Origin: Ruminococcus sp.
GTDB lineage: Bacteria; Bacillota; Clostridia; Oscillospirales; Ruminococcaceae
DNA length: 64,000 nucleotides
Assembly: GCA_016288815.1 (NCBI GenBank)
Contig: JAEELF010000036.1
Location: 42,041 to 106,040, forward strand
Direction: 5' to 3'
Below are positions 8,923 through 17,988 of this stretch, piece by piece; the stretch's first letter is position 1; every line of letters starts with the position of its first letter. The notes beneath the pieces were generated by a model. It worked only from the letters and a program-made list of their open reading frames with translations, was not told where the DNA came from and did no database searches. A program made the position numbers and the translations under genes.

Positions 8923-10191
8923 ATGGCTATGACAATGACGCAGAAGATACTTGCGGCTCATTCCGGCAGGGAGAGCGTGCAGGCGGGAGAGCTTATCCTC
9001 GCCTCCCTCGACCTCGTGCTCGGCAACGACATCACCTCACCGGTCGCGATAAAGGAGTTCGCAAGGCTCGGCAGGGACAGCGTGTTCGACAGAGATAAGA
9101 TCACAATGGTCATGGACCACTTCGCCCCGAACAAGGACATCAAGGCGGCGGAGCAGTGCAAAATGTGCCGGGATTTCTGCGGCGAAAAGGACATAACCCA
9201 CTTTTACGATGTCGGGCAGATGGGCATTGAGCACGCCCTCCTACCGGAAAGAGGTCTCGTCACCGCCGGGAATGCGGTCATCGGCGCGGACTCCCACACC
9301 TGTACCTACGGAGCGCTCGGCGCTTTCTCGACGGGCGTCGGCTCGACGGACATGGCGTGCGCTATGGCGATAGGCAAGGCGTGGTTCAAGGTGCCCTCCG
9401 CAATGAGGATAGTCCTCACGGGAAAGCTGCGGAGGCACGTCTCCGGCAAGGACGTTATCCTGCATATCATCGGAAAAATAGGCGTGGACGGCGCGCTGTA
9501 CAAGTCTATGGAATTCACCGGCGAGGGGCTTTCGTCCCTGACTATGGCAGACCGCCTGTGCATAGCGAACATGGCTGTCGAAGCCGGCGCGAAGAACGGT
9601 ATCTTCGAGGTAGACGGCGTCACTCTCGCCTACCTGCGTGAGCACGGCGCGGTTGAGCCGGCAATATACACCGCCGACCCCGGCGCTGAGTACGACGAAA
9701 CACTGGAAATAGACCTCTCCGCGATAGAGCCGACGGTCGCATTCCCGCACCTGCCCGAGAACGCAAAGACATTCGGTGAGTTCAGCGAGATACCGATAGA
9801 TCAGGTGGTCATCGGGTCGTGCACGAACGGCAGACTGGAGGATCTCCGCGCGGCTGCGGAGATAATGCGGGGGAAGAAGTGCGCGAAGAACGTGCGCGTC
9901 ATCGTTATCCCCGCGACGCAGAGCATCTACCTCGCTGCAATGGAGGAGGGGCTGCTCCGGACGTTCATCGAGAGCGGCGCGGTCGTTTCGACACCGACCT
10001 GCGGACCCTGTCTCGGCGGACACATGGGCATACTCGCCGCCGGCGAGCGCGCAGTCACCACGACCAACCGTAACTTCGTAGGACGCATGGGGCACGTTGA
10101 TTCCGAGGTCTACCTCGCGAGCCCGGCAGTCGCGGCAGCGAGCGCAGTAACAGGACGCATAGCAAGTCCGTGGGAGGTGATGAGCGAATGA
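8923..10191 (+). CDS. leuC: 3-isopropylmalate dehydratase large subunit
   Basis: 422 residues of the aconitase superfamily, HacA/LeuC short type. [34 protein letters not shown] and [13 protein letters not shown] carry the cysteines that hold the [4Fe-4S] cluster. With LeuD it isomerises 2- to 3-isopropylmalate. The stop overlaps the leuD start by 4 bp (ATGA). The size matches the roughly 420-residue form common in Clostridia and archaea rather than the roughly 465-residue enterobacterial form. Confidence 0.96.
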   Translation: MAMTMTQKILAAHSGRESVQAGELILASLDLVLGNDITSPVAIKEFARLGRDSVFDRDKITMVMDHFAPNKDIKAAEQCKMCRDFCGEKDITHFYDVGQMGIEHALLPERGLVTAGNAVIGADSHTCTYGALGAFSTGVGSTDMACAMAIGKAWFKVPSAMRIVLTGKLRRHVSGKDVILHIIGKIGVDGALYKSMEFTGEGLSSLTMADRLCIANMAVEAGAKNGIFEVDGVTLAYLREHGAVEPAIYTADPGAEYDETLEIDLSAIEPTVAFPHLPENAKTFGEFSEIPIDQVVIGSCTNGRLEDLRAAAEIMRGKKCAKNVRVIVIPATQSIYLAAMEEGLLRTFIESGAVVSTPTCGPCLGGHMGILAAGERAVTTTNRNFVGRMGHVDSEVYLASPAVAAASAVTGRIASPWEVMSE

Positions 10192-10682
10192 AGTACACAG
10201 GCGATGTTATAAAATACGGCGACAACGTCGATACCGACGTCATAATCCCCGCGCGCTACCTCAACACGAGCGACCACGCGGAACTCGCCTCGCACTGCAT
10301 GGAGGACCTCGACAGGACCTTCGTATCCCGCGTTAAGCCGGGGGACATCATCGCTGCGGGGAACAACTTCGGCTGCGGCTCGTCCCGCGAGCACGCTCCT
10401 ATAGCTATCAAGGCGAGCGGAGTCTCGCTCGTCATCGCGAAGAGCTTCGCGCGTATCTTCTACCGCAACGCTATCAACATAGGTCTGGCGATAGTTGAAT
10501 GTCCCGAGGCGGCGGAGGCGATCTCCGAGGGCGACCGCGTGGAGGCTGACCTCGATAACGGCATTATCCGCGACCTGACTACGGGCGCGGAGTTCAGGAC
10601 AGCACCGTTCCCGGAGTTCATCCAGACGATGATCGGGAACGGCGGGCTGGTCAGCTCCATAGCGAACGGGGCGATAAAGTAG
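10188..10682 (+). CDS. leuD: 3-isopropylmalate dehydratase small subunit
   Basis: 164 residues from ATG 10188, which overlaps the leuC stop and is preceded by GGGAGGTGATG; the earlier track start at 10170 lies inside leuC and is unlikely. [13 protein letters not shown] and [15 protein letters not shown] are the swivel-domain signatures of LeuD. It completes the active site of isopropylmalate isomerase with LeuC. The short form (about 160 residues) pairs with the short LeuC type upstream. Confidence 0.96.
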   Translation: MKYTGDVIKYGDNVDTDVIIPARYLNTSDHAELASHCMEDLDRTFVSRVKPGDIIAAGNNFGCGSSREHAPIAIKASGVSLVIAKSFARIFYRNAINIGLAIVECPEAAEAISEGDRVEADLDNGIIRDLTTGAEFRTAPFPEFIQTMIGNGGLVSSIANGAIK

Positions 10683-10725
10683 ATTCGGAATGCGGAATCA
10701 GTAATTAGAAAAAGGTCTGATAAAC

Positions 10726-11799
10726 ATGGATTTTAACATAGCGTTGCTCAGAGGCGACGGCATAGGTCCCGAGATAGTGGACAGCGCCGTCGTTATCCTC
10801 GAAAAGACGGCAGTAAGGTTCGGACACAGATTTGTTTTCACACCATACCTCATCGGCGGCTGTGCTATCGACGCCACAGGCAAGCCGCTCCCGCAGGAAA
10901 CTGTTGACGGCTGTCTCGCGTCGGACAGCGTGCTGCTCGGCGCGGTGGGAGGTCCCAAGTGGGACGACCAGCCAGGCGACAACCGCCCTGAAAAGGCGCT
11001 CCTCGGGATACGCTCGGCGCTCGGGCTCTACACGAACCTCCGCCCCGCGAAGCTCTATCCCGCGCTGCGTGCGGCTTCTCCGCTCAAGGACGGGATAGTC
11101 GGGGAGGGCTTCGATCTCATGATAGTCCGCGAGCTGACCGGCGGTATCTACTTCGGTGAGCGCGGCTACAGACAGGGCAGGTTCGGCGAGGAGGCATTCG
11201 ACACCGAGGCTTACAGCGTCACTGAGATAGAGCGTATCGGCAGGGTGGCATTCGACACCGCCATGAAGCGCAGCAGACGTCTTTGCAGTATCGACAAGGC
11301 GAACGTCCTCGAATCCTCGCGGCTGTGGCGGAAGACCATGCACGCCCTCGCGGAGGAGTACCCGGAGGTCGAATACAGGGATATGTTCGTGGACAACGCC
11401 GCAATGCAGCTCGTGCGCGACCCGCGGCAGTTCGACGTCATCGTGACCTCGAATATGTTCGGGGACATACTCTCGGACGAAGCCTCGCAGATAACCGGCT
11501 CGATAGGTATGCTCGCGTCGGCGTCACTGGGCGCTTCGACGAGGGGAATGTACGAGCCGATTCACGGTAGTGCGCCCGACATAGCCGGTCAGGACAGGGC
11601 GAACCCCATAGCGACTATCCTCTCCGGAGCGATGATGCTGAGGTATTCGTTCGGTCTCGCGGAGGAGGCTGACTGTATAGAAGCGGCTGTGGACAGCGTT
11701 CTCAACGCCGGATACCGCACCGCAGACCTCATGGGCGCCGAGGAGGGCGCTCCGCTCTCGTGCTCGGAGATGACGCAGAAAATAGCAGAAGCACTGTAA
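10726..11799 (+). CDS. leuB: 3-isopropylmalate dehydrogenase
   Basis: 357 residues. [12 protein letters not shown] starts the isocitrate/isopropylmalate dehydrogenase fold; [22 protein letters not shown] and the NAD-binding C-terminal stretch [20 protein letters not shown] identify LeuB. It oxidises and decarboxylates 3-isopropylmalate to 2-oxoisocaproate with NAD+. It lies 43 bp after leuD. With leuA at 4.0 kb and leuCD upstream, the leucine branch is complete in the window except for the final transaminase. Confidence 0.96.
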   Translation: MDFNIALLRGDGIGPEIVDSAVVILEKTAVRFGHRFVFTPYLIGGCAIDATGKPLPQETVDGCLASDSVLLGAVGGPKWDDQPGDNRPEKALLGIRSALGLYTNLRPAKLYPALRAASPLKDGIVGEGFDLMIVRELTGGIYFGERGYRQGRFGEEAFDTEAYSVTEIERIGRVAFDTAMKRSRRLCSIDKANVLESSRLWRKTMHALAEEYPEVEYRDMFVDNAAMQLVRDPRQFDVIVTSNMFGDILSDEASQITGSIGMLASASLGASTRGMYEPIHGSAPDIAGQDRANPIATILSGAMMLRYSFGLAEEADCIEAAVDSVLNAGYRTADLMGAEEGAPLSCSEMTQKIAEAL

Positions 11800-11817
11800 A
11801 CGAAAGGAATGATCGTT

Positions 11818-12195
11818 ATGATAAAGATACACACAGAGAAAGCTCCGGCGGCAGTCGGACCGTATTCACAGGCAATGGTAGCGGGCGGAATGGTCTACAC
11901 CTCCGGTCAGATAGCCATTGACCCCGCAACGAACGCTATCGAGGCAAAGGACATCGCCGGACAGACCGAGCAGGTGTGCAGGAACCTCGCGGCAGTCCTC
12001 GAGACCGCGGGCTCCTCGCTCGAAAAGGTCGTGAAGACCACCTGTTTCCTCGCTGATATGGGCGATTTTGCGGCATTCAATGAGGTCTACGCAAAGTATT
12101 TCACCTCCCTCCCGGCACGCAGCTGCGTGGCAGTAAAGGCTCTGCCCAAGAATGCGCTCGTCGAGGTCGAGGTCATCGCAGAGACATCGCTCTGA
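11818..12195 (+). CDS. ridA: RidA family reactive enamine/imine deaminase
   Basis: 125 residues from ATG 11818; AAAGGA is 9 bp upstream, whereas the track's ATG at 11809 abuts it. KAPAAVGPYSQAMVAGGMVYTSGQ and the C-terminal LPARSCVAVKALPKNALVEVEVIA, with its catalytic arginine, are classic RidA/YjgF features. RidA hydrolyses 2-aminoacrylate and related enamines released by PLP enzymes such as threonine dehydratase, protecting branched-chain amino acid synthesis. Its place 18 bp after leuB fits that role. Confidence 0.93.
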   Translation: MIKIHTEKAPAAVGPYSQAMVAGGMVYTSGQIAIDPATNAIEAKDIAGQTEQVCRNLAAVLETAGSSLEKVVKTTCFLADMGDFAAFNEVYAKYFTSLPARSCVAVKALPKNALVEVEVIAETSL

Positions 12196-12209
12196 TAAAG
12201 GAGAATACC

Positions 12210-13136
12210 ATGACAGTACGCGAAATGCAGGACAAGATCCTGCAACTCAAAAAAGAGACCGACACCGCTGTCCTCGCGCACAGCTATCAGGCGCGGGAGA
12301 TAGTTGAGATAGCCGATTTTACGGGCGACAGCTACAAGCTCAGCGTTGACGCGAAGGGCGTGAGCAATAAGAATATCCTGTTCTGCGGGGTACACTTCAT
12401 GGCGGAGACCGCGAAGATGCTCTCCCCCGAGAAGCGCGTTTTCCTCGCGAACCGTCAGGCGGGCTGCCCTATGGCTGAGCAGATGGACAGGGACCTCATC
12501 TCCGCCATTCGCGAGAAGGAGCCTGACCGCACGGTAGTGGCGTACATCAACACCACAGCCTCGCTGAAGACCGTATGTGACGTCTGCGTGACCTCATCGA
12601 GCGCACTGCGGATAGTCAAGGCTATGGACGCGGAGAAGATACTCTTTATCCCCGACTGCAACCTCGGCAGCTGGATAAAGGATCAGTGCCCCGACAAGGA
12701 CATCAAGCTCCTCAGCGGCGGCTGTCCGACCCACGCTGCGATGACTAAGCGTCACGTCGAAAAGGCCCGCGCAGAGCACCTCGGCGCTCTTCTGCTGGTA
12801 CACCCGGAATGTCAGCCGGAGGTAGTGAAGCAGGCGGATTACGTCGGCTCGACGAGCGGTATCATGGACTTTGCGAAGAAGTCCGATGCAAAGGAATTCA
12901 TTATCGGCACGGAGAACTCTATCGCGGAGCATTTGCAGTACGACTGCCCCGGGAAGAAGTTCTACCCGCTGTCGAAGGATCTCGTCTGTCGCAACATGAA
13001 GATAACCACGCTGCCGGACGTTTACGAGTCGCTGCTCGGGATAGAGAACGGCGGGGCGTTCGAGATACTCATGGACGATCAGCTCATCGCCGACGCACGC
13101 CGCTGTATCGACGAAATGATAAGGCTGGGCGGTTGA
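12210..13136 (+). CDS. nadA: quinolinate synthase
   Basis: 308 residues. LAHSYQAREIVEIADFTGDS, the GVHFMAETAKMLSPEK segment, HPECQPEV and GTENSIAEHL are NadA signatures; cysteines for the [4Fe-4S] cluster are present in the expected regions. NadA condenses iminoaspartate with dihydroxyacetone phosphate to quinolinate in NAD synthesis. nadB and nadC, usual partners, are not in the window. It is 14 bp after ridA and 2 bp before hydE, so it seems to be carried as a passenger in the amino acid operon. Confidence 0.95.
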   Translation: MTVREMQDKILQLKKETDTAVLAHSYQAREIVEIADFTGDSYKLSVDAKGVSNKNILFCGVHFMAETAKMLSPEKRVFLANRQAGCPMAEQMDRDLISAIREKEPDRTVVAYINTTASLKTVCDVCVTSSSALRIVKAMDAEKILFIPDCNLGSWIKDQCPDKDIKLLSGGCPTHAAMTKRHVEKARAEHLGALLLVHPECQPEVVKQADYVGSTSGIMDFAKKSDAKEFIIGTENSIAEHLQYDCPGKKFYPLSKDLVCRNMKITTLPDVYESLLGIENGGAFEILMDDQLIADARRCIDEMIRLGG

Positions 13137-13138
13137 GC

Positions 13139-14200
13139 ATGAACGACATCATCGAAAAGCTGTACCTCACCTCCGACCTCACCGACGAGGAGCTGCGTGC
13201 GCTCATCACGGACGAGTCCCCGGAGACTGCCGAGCTCCTGCGCAGAAGAGCCGACGAGGTGCGCCGGCGTGAGTACGGGGAAAAGGTCTTCCTGCGCGGA
13301 CTTATCGAGATCTCCTCCTATTGCAGGAACGACTGTCTGTACTGCGGGATACGCCGCAGCAGCCGCGACGCCGAGCGCTACCGCCTGAGCCGTGAGGACA
13401 TTCTCGCGTGCTGCGAAAACGGCTACGAGCTGGGCTTCCGGACGTTCGTCATGCAGGGCGGCGAGGACCCGCACTTCACCGACGACGTGATGTGCGGCAT
13501 AGTCTCCGAGATACGCGGAAAATACCCCGACTGCGCCATTACGCTCTCCCTCGGAGAGCGCTCGCATGAGAGCTACAAGCGCCTTAAGGACGCTGGCGCG
13601 GACAGATACCTCCTGCGCCACGAGGCTGCGAGCCCGGAGCTCTATGCAAAGCTCCACCCGGCTGAGCTGAGTCTCGAAAACCGCAAGAGATGCCTGTCCG
13701 ACCTGAAGTCGCTCGGATACCAGGTCGGGGCTGGATTCATGGTAGGAGCGCCGTTCCAGACAGTGGACGACCTCATCGCGGATCTGCGCTTTTTGCAGGA
13801 GCTCCGCCCGCAGATGATAGGCATAGGACCATTCATACCCCACCACAGCACACCGTTTTCCGGCGAAAAACCGGGGACTCTCGCCCTCACGCTGCGGCTG
13901 CTCGGGATACTGCGTCTGATGTTCCCGAAGGTGCTGCTCCCCGCGACGACCGCCCTCGGGACTATCGCTCCGAACGGCAGGGAGCTGGGGCTGCAAACGG
14001 GCTGCAACGTCGTGATGCCGAATCTCTCCCCGGTGAGAGTGCGGAAAAAGTACGATCTCTACGACAACAAGATTTGCACAGGCGAGGAAGCGGCTGAGTG
14101 CCGCGGCTGCCTGCAAAGACGAATAGAAGCTGCGGGATATACCGTCGCGTGCGAGCGCGGTGACTGCGCGGACTTTGATACACAAGGAGAATTAAAATGA
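13139..14200 (+). CDS. hydE: [FeFe]-hydrogenase maturation radical SAM protein HydE
   Basis: 353 residues from ATG 13139, two bases after the nadA stop; the track start at 12809 lies far inside nadA and is rejected. IEISSYCRNDCLYCGIRRS contains the radical-SAM CxxxCxxC cluster motif, MQGGEDPHF and IGPFIPHHSTPF are typical of HydE/BioB-like enzymes. HydE acts on cysteine-derived intermediates in building the H-cluster of [FeFe]-hydrogenase. Neither hydF, hydG nor a hydrogenase gene is nearby. Its stop overlaps the next gene by 4 bp. PylB is a close relative; the length and HSTPF segment favour HydE. Confidence 0.88.
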   Translation: MNDIIEKLYLTSDLTDEELRALITDESPETAELLRRRADEVRRREYGEKVFLRGLIEISSYCRNDCLYCGIRRSSRDAERYRLSREDILACCENGYELGFRTFVMQGGEDPHFTDDVMCGIVSEIRGKYPDCAITLSLGERSHESYKRLKDAGADRYLLRHEAASPELYAKLHPAELSLENRKRCLSDLKSLGYQVGAGFMVGAPFQTVDDLIADLRFLQELRPQMIGIGPFIPHHSTPFSGEKPGTLALTLRLLGILRLMFPKVLLPATTALGTIAPNGRELGLQTGCNVVMPNLSPVRVRKKYDLYDNKICTGEEAAECRGCLQRRIEAAGYTVACERGDCADFDTQGELK

Positions 14201-15135
14201 GAGTAAGATTCCACCTCCCCGATTTTTCGGGACATTTCAAGCTCAACCTTATGATGGCGGAAATGCTGAAGAACCGCCCCGACTTCTTCCGCGAGGGCGT
14301 GGAGATAGCCTCCGTCTACGGCGTATTCCCGCCGTGTCTCTGGAACGGCGGCAGACCGCAGGGCGGCTTCTACGACAAGACCTTCATCAAGGGCGCTATC
14401 AAGGCGTTCAACGACCGCGGGATACCGCTCCGCTTCACGTTCACCAACCCCGTCCTCGAGAAGGAGCATCTCTCCGACGAGCGCTGCAACATGATACTCA
14501 ACCTCGCGAACAACGGTCTGAACGAAGCTATCGTGGTGTCGCCGGTGCTCGAGGACTATATCCGCAAGAACTATCCCAAGTACAAGCTCACCAGCTCGAC
14601 CTGCAAGCGCCTTGACGACGCTGAGCGCCTTACCGCCGAGCTCGAGAAGGACTACCACATCGTCGTGGTCGATTACGACCTCAACAATAAGTTCGACATA
14701 CTCGAAAAGCTCCCGCGCAAGAAGGACTGCGAGTTCCTCGCGAATGCCTGCTGTGAGCCGGGCTGCAAGGTCCGCGCAGAGCATTACCGCTCCATCGGCT
14801 ACCAGCAGATAGCCTACTGCGAGCACATAAAGAAGCACCCCGGTCAGCCCTTCGACCTGCCCAAGTACGACCCCAAGGGCTTCTACAAGTGCCAGTACGG
14901 TCAGCGCGGTATCTTCGAGATAAAGGGTCTCAGCACCCACATCTCCCCCGACGATATCTGGGAGAAGTACGTCCCCATGGGCTTCGAGCAGTTCAAGATA
15001 GAGGGCAGGACGGCGAACACCCTCAACGTCCTCGAGACCTATATGTACTACATGGTGAAGCCCGAATGCCGCGACGAGGCGCGCTTTACGATACTCCGCT
15101 CCCTCGAGAAGACCGGCTCGCTGATCTTCAGATAA
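14197..15135 (+). CDS. unknown protein, possible distant U32/UbiU-type TIM-barrel protein (paralog 1)
   Basis: 312 residues; I do not recognise it as a named family. The layout recalls peptidase-U32-type proteins: NGLNEAIVVSPVLEDYIRKN followed by LTSSTCKRL (compare the strand-and-HAST segment of U32), then LPRKKDC, NACCEPGC, and FEIKG...GFEQFKIEGRT, where FKIEGR is a strong U32 hallmark. Cysteines in STC, ACCEPGC, YKCQY and PEC could hold an iron-sulfur cluster, as in UbiU/UbiV. ATGA overlap with hydE; the paralog follows 12 bp later. Function unknown; the U32 link is inference. Confidence 0.75.
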   Translation: MRVRFHLPDFSGHFKLNLMMAEMLKNRPDFFREGVEIASVYGVFPPCLWNGGRPQGGFYDKTFIKGAIKAFNDRGIPLRFTFTNPVLEKEHLSDERCNMILNLANNGLNEAIVVSPVLEDYIRKNYPKYKLTSSTCKRLDDAERLTAELEKDYHIVVVDYDLNNKFDILEKLPRKKDCEFLANACCEPGCKVRAEHYRSIGYQQIAYCEHIKKHPGQPFDLPKYDPKGFYKCQYGQRGIFEIKGLSTHISPDDIWEKYVPMGFEQFKIEGRTANTLNVLETYMYYMVKPECRDEARFTILRSLEKTGSLIFR

Positions 15136-15147
15136 GCGGAGGAACGC

Positions 15148-16104
15148 ATGAGAGTTAGATTTCATCTGCCGGACTTTTCCTCGCATTTCGAGTTCAATCT
15201 CATATTTGTGGAAATGCTCCGCAACTGCCCGCAGTATTTCCGGGAGGGCGTGGAGATAGCGTCCGTGTACGGCGTGTTCCCGCCGTCGCTCTGGAACGGC
15301 GGACGCTTCCAGACTGGTATCTGCGACAAGAGCTTCATCAGGCAGGTCATAAGTGAATTCAACAAGCGCGATATACCCCTGCGCTTCACGTTCACCAATC
15401 CTGTGCTGGAGAAGAAGCACCTCAGCGATGAGTTCTGCAACATGGTCATGAACCTCGCCAACAACGGCATGAATGAGGCGATAGTCTTCTCGCCGCTGCT
15501 CGAGGACTATATCCGAAAAAACTACCCCAAGTACAAGATAACCAGTTCGACCTGCAAGCGCATAACCGACCCCGGCGTGCTTCGCGGCGAGCTTGAAAAT
15601 GACTACCACATAGTCGTCATCGACTATGACCTCAACAACCGCTTCGACGTGCTGGAGACACTTCCCCGCAAGCAGGACTGCGAGATACTCGTCAACGCCT
15701 GCTGCGAGCCGGACTGTATGCGCCGCTCCGACCACTACCGCGCTATCGGCTACGAGCAGATAGCCTACGCTGACCATGTGCGTAAGTATAAGAATGCGCC
15801 GTTCAATGCGGAAAAGGTCAGACGTGAGCACCCAGAGCTCGTACCCGAGACAGGCTGCGGCTGCATGAGCCGCACGCTCTTCGAGATAAAAGGTCTGCGC
15901 AATCACGTCTCCCCGGACGACATCTGGGAGAAGTACGTCCCCATGGGCTTCGAGCAGTTCAAGATAGAGGGCAGGACGGCAGAACTGTTCAACCTCATCG
16001 AGATGTATATGTACTACATGGTGAAGCCCGAATGCCGCGACGAGGCGCGCTTCGTGCTCATCAGGCAGCTCATGCTGCACGACATTATCAAGATCAACGG
16101 ATAA
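15148..16104 (+). CDS. unknown protein, possible distant U32/UbiU-type TIM-barrel protein (paralog 2)
   Basis: 318 residues, clearly a paralog of the preceding gene along its whole length (shared EGVEIASVYGVFPP, LEDYIRKNYPKYK, FEQFKIEGRTA and MVKPECRDEARF). It keeps STCKR, NACCEPDC and KPEC but replaces the YKCQYG segment by ETGCGCMSR, so the cysteine pattern differs slightly. Parts are nearly identical at the DNA level, suggesting gene conversion or recent duplication of that region. RBS CGGAGGAA precedes the ATG. A pair of tandem, diverged paralogs could form a heterodimer. Confidence 0.75.
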   Translation: MRVRFHLPDFSSHFEFNLIFVEMLRNCPQYFREGVEIASVYGVFPPSLWNGGRFQTGICDKSFIRQVISEFNKRDIPLRFTFTNPVLEKKHLSDEFCNMVMNLANNGMNEAIVFSPLLEDYIRKNYPKYKITSSTCKRITDPGVLRGELENDYHIVVIDYDLNNRFDVLETLPRKQDCEILVNACCEPDCMRRSDHYRAIGYEQIAYADHVRKYKNAPFNAEKVRREHPELVPETGCGCMSRTLFEIKGLRNHVSPDDIWEKYVPMGFEQFKIEGRTAELFNLIEMYMYYMVKPECRDEARFVLIRQLMLHDIIKING

Positions 16105-16116
16105 CGGAGGAAGGCT

Positions 16117-17670
16117 ATGAGAGCGGCTGCTGTTTTCAGTGATGATATGGTGCTCCAGCGCGGAAAATGCGTGAGGATATTCGGAACATACGACAGCTCC
16201 GACACGGACGTGATAAGCGTTTCCGTGCCGGAGCTTGGCATAAGCGCGGAAGCCGTGAAAAGCGGGCTCCGCTGGGAGGCTGTGCTCCCGCCGATGAGTG
16301 CTGCGGACAGCATCACCGTTGCGGTGGAGTGCGGAACGCAGCGCATCGAGTTCGTGAATGTCGCAGTCGGTGAGGTGTGGCTCGCGGGCGGACAGTCCAA
16401 CATGGAATTCGAGCTGCACAACGACAGATACGGCGCGCAGGCTCTCGCGGAGTGCTCCGGGGAGAACGTGCGCTTCTACTACACACCCAAGGTCTCGACG
16501 GTATGCGGAGAGCTTTACCGCTCCGAGGCTGAGAGCCGCTGGAAGACTGCCTCTGCGGAGGATTCCGCGTGCTGGTCGGCTGTGGGGTACTACTTCGCCC
16601 GCGAGCTGAGCCGTAAACTTGGTGTGACCGTGGGCGTGATCGGCTGCAACTGGGGCGGGACGTCCGCTTCGGCGTGGGTGAGCAGACAGACGCTCATGGA
16701 GAGCAGTGCCACACGCCCGTATATCGAGGATTACGAGACCGCCTGTGCCGGGAAGGCCCCCGAAGAAATGGCGGCTGAGTACGACGAGTACTGCGTCTAC
16801 CAGAGCGCGTGGGAGCAGCGTATGCAGAAATGCTACGCCGAGCGCCCGGACATCAAATGGGCTGAGCTCGAGGAGATCTGCGGCAAGAACCGCTACCCCG
16901 GACCTATGGGCTGCACCAACCCCATGCGTCCGTGCGGGCTCTACGAGACCATGATCTCCCGCGTGTGCCCCTATACCCTCGCGGGATTCATCTACTATCA
17001 GGGCGAGTCCGACGACCACCGCCCGCACGCCTATTATACGCTGATGAGCGCACTCATCAGGAACTGGCGCATTGACTGGTGCGACGAGGAGCTGCCGTTC
17101 CTGCTGGTGCAGCTGCCGATGTTCAAGTACGCCGAGGATCCCGACCGTGACAACTGGGCGGTGATACGTCAGGCACAGATGAGGGTCTTCCAGACAGTTC
17201 GGAACACCGGCATTGCGGTCGCGCTGGACTGCGGTGAGTTCAACAATATCCACCCGACCGACAAGCAGCCGGTCGGACACAGGCTCTTCCTACAGGCGAT
17301 GAGCGGGGTCTACGGCGGAATGAGCCGGAGAGAAACTCTTCCTCCGCTGTTCAGGGAATTCGTGCAGAGTGCGAGCGAGGTAAGATTGTATTTCGCCAAC
17401 TGCGAGGGCTTCGAGGTGCGCGGCGATCTCCGCGGGTTCGAGGTCAGGGTCGGCGGGGAGTGGTCTCCGGCGGCGGCGCGCATTGACGGCGATACGATAG
17501 TCCTTACCGCGGACGGAGCGGTCAGTGCGGTGCGTTACAAGTGGACAAACTACGCGGAGGTGGAGCTGTTCGGCGTGAACGGTCTGCCTGTGCCGACGTT
17601 TTCGAGCGATATCACCGGCGCCGCACAGTGCTTCGCGGCAACGGAGATAAGGGTAACCGACGGAAGATGA
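16117..17670 (+). CDS. sialate O-acetylesterase-like SGNH esterase
   Basis: 517 residues without a signal peptide. After an N-terminal beta domain (about 1-85) comes GEVWLAGGQSNMEFEL, the catalytic serine block of the SASA/sialate O-acetylesterase family, with ...IGCNWGGTSASAWVSR and FIYYQGESD further on, and a HPTDKQPVGHR block that supplies the catalytic histidine. Such enzymes remove acetyl groups from sialic acids or from xylan and other polysaccharides. The lack of a signal peptide suggests an intracellular enzyme acting on imported glycans. It lies 12 bp after paralog 2, as the last gene of the run; the context does not explain its presence. Confidence 0.88.
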   Translation: MRAAAVFSDDMVLQRGKCVRIFGTYDSSDTDVISVSVPELGISAEAVKSGLRWEAVLPPMSAADSITVAVECGTQRIEFVNVAVGEVWLAGGQSNMEFELHNDRYGAQALAECSGENVRFYYTPKVSTVCGELYRSEAESRWKTASAEDSACWSAVGYYFARELSRKLGVTVGVIGCNWGGTSASAWVSRQTLMESSATRPYIEDYETACAGKAPEEMAAEYDEYCVYQSAWEQRMQKCYAERPDIKWAELEEICGKNRYPGPMGCTNPMRPCGLYETMISRVCPYTLAGFIYYQGESDDHRPHAYYTLMSALIRNWRIDWCDEELPFLLVQLPMFKYAEDPDRDNWAVIRQAQMRVFQTVRNTGIAVALDCGEFNNIHPTDKQPVGHRLFLQAMSGVYGGMSRRETLPPLFREFVQSASEVRLYFANCEGFEVRGDLRGFEVRVGGEWSPAAARIDGDTIVLTADGAVSAVRYKWTNYAEVELFGVNGLPVPTFSSDITGAAQCFAATEIRVTDGR

Positions 17671-17706
17671 AATGATCATTGCAGGGGCGGACATTTCATA
17701 TCGCTC

Positions 17707-17735
17707 TTGACAAATCCGCGCAAATCGCATATAAT
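17707..17735 (+). promoter_or_regulatory. sigma-A promoter for the cysE T-box transcript
   Basis: TTGACA, 17-bp spacer, TATAAT: perfect consensus at the head of the T-box leader. Confidence 0.92.
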
Positions 17736-17741
17736 AGTATA

Positions 17742-17966
17742 GAACTATGAATTGAAAAGCGCAGCAGTTAGAGTAGCTTGTTTTGAGCCTTACAGAGAGC
17801 GTCGGGTCGGTGCGACGGCGCAGGCGGGGCAGGTGAAGTGCAACTGTCAGCTCCGCGGGGGAAATGAGTATCCCGCGGCGTAGCCCTCGTTACGGGAAAA
17901 AAGCTACAAATCGGAGTGGGACCGCGTACATACGCCTCCGGGGAACATACCCCGGGGGCTTTTCGT
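17742..17966 (+). promoter_or_regulatory. T-box leader of cysE, cysteine-specific
   Basis: Stem I signature AGAGAGCGTCGGGTCGGTGC is at about 17797-17816. The specifier loop reads GTGAAGTGCAACTGTCAGC, which sets TGC (Cys) at 17839-17841 in the usual GAA-codon-AAC setting. The T-box AGTGGGACCGCG is at 17915-17926 and the terminator follows. Uncharged tRNA-Cys should permit read-through into cysE, the unknown gene and probably cysS. The specifier agrees with the function of the downstream genes. Confidence 0.94.
17934..17963 (+). terminator. regulated terminator of the cysteine T-box
   Basis: GCCTCCGGGG-AACATA-CCCCGGGGGC, a 10-bp stem with one G-T pair, followed by TTTT and a further T-rich stretch. 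Confidence 0.9.
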
Positions 17967-17988
17967 TTACCGAAAGGAGAATCCACGA

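Noticed and set aside
12809-14200. 463-codon version of HydE
   Set aside because: Its first 110 codons lie in another frame of nadA; ATG 13139 gives the normal HydE length.
14059-17280. 1073-codon minus-strand ORF over hydE, the paralogs and the esterase
   Set aside because: Antisense shadow of four well-supported plus-strand genes; GC-rich third codon positions leave the opposite frame open, and there is no ribosome site or known motif.
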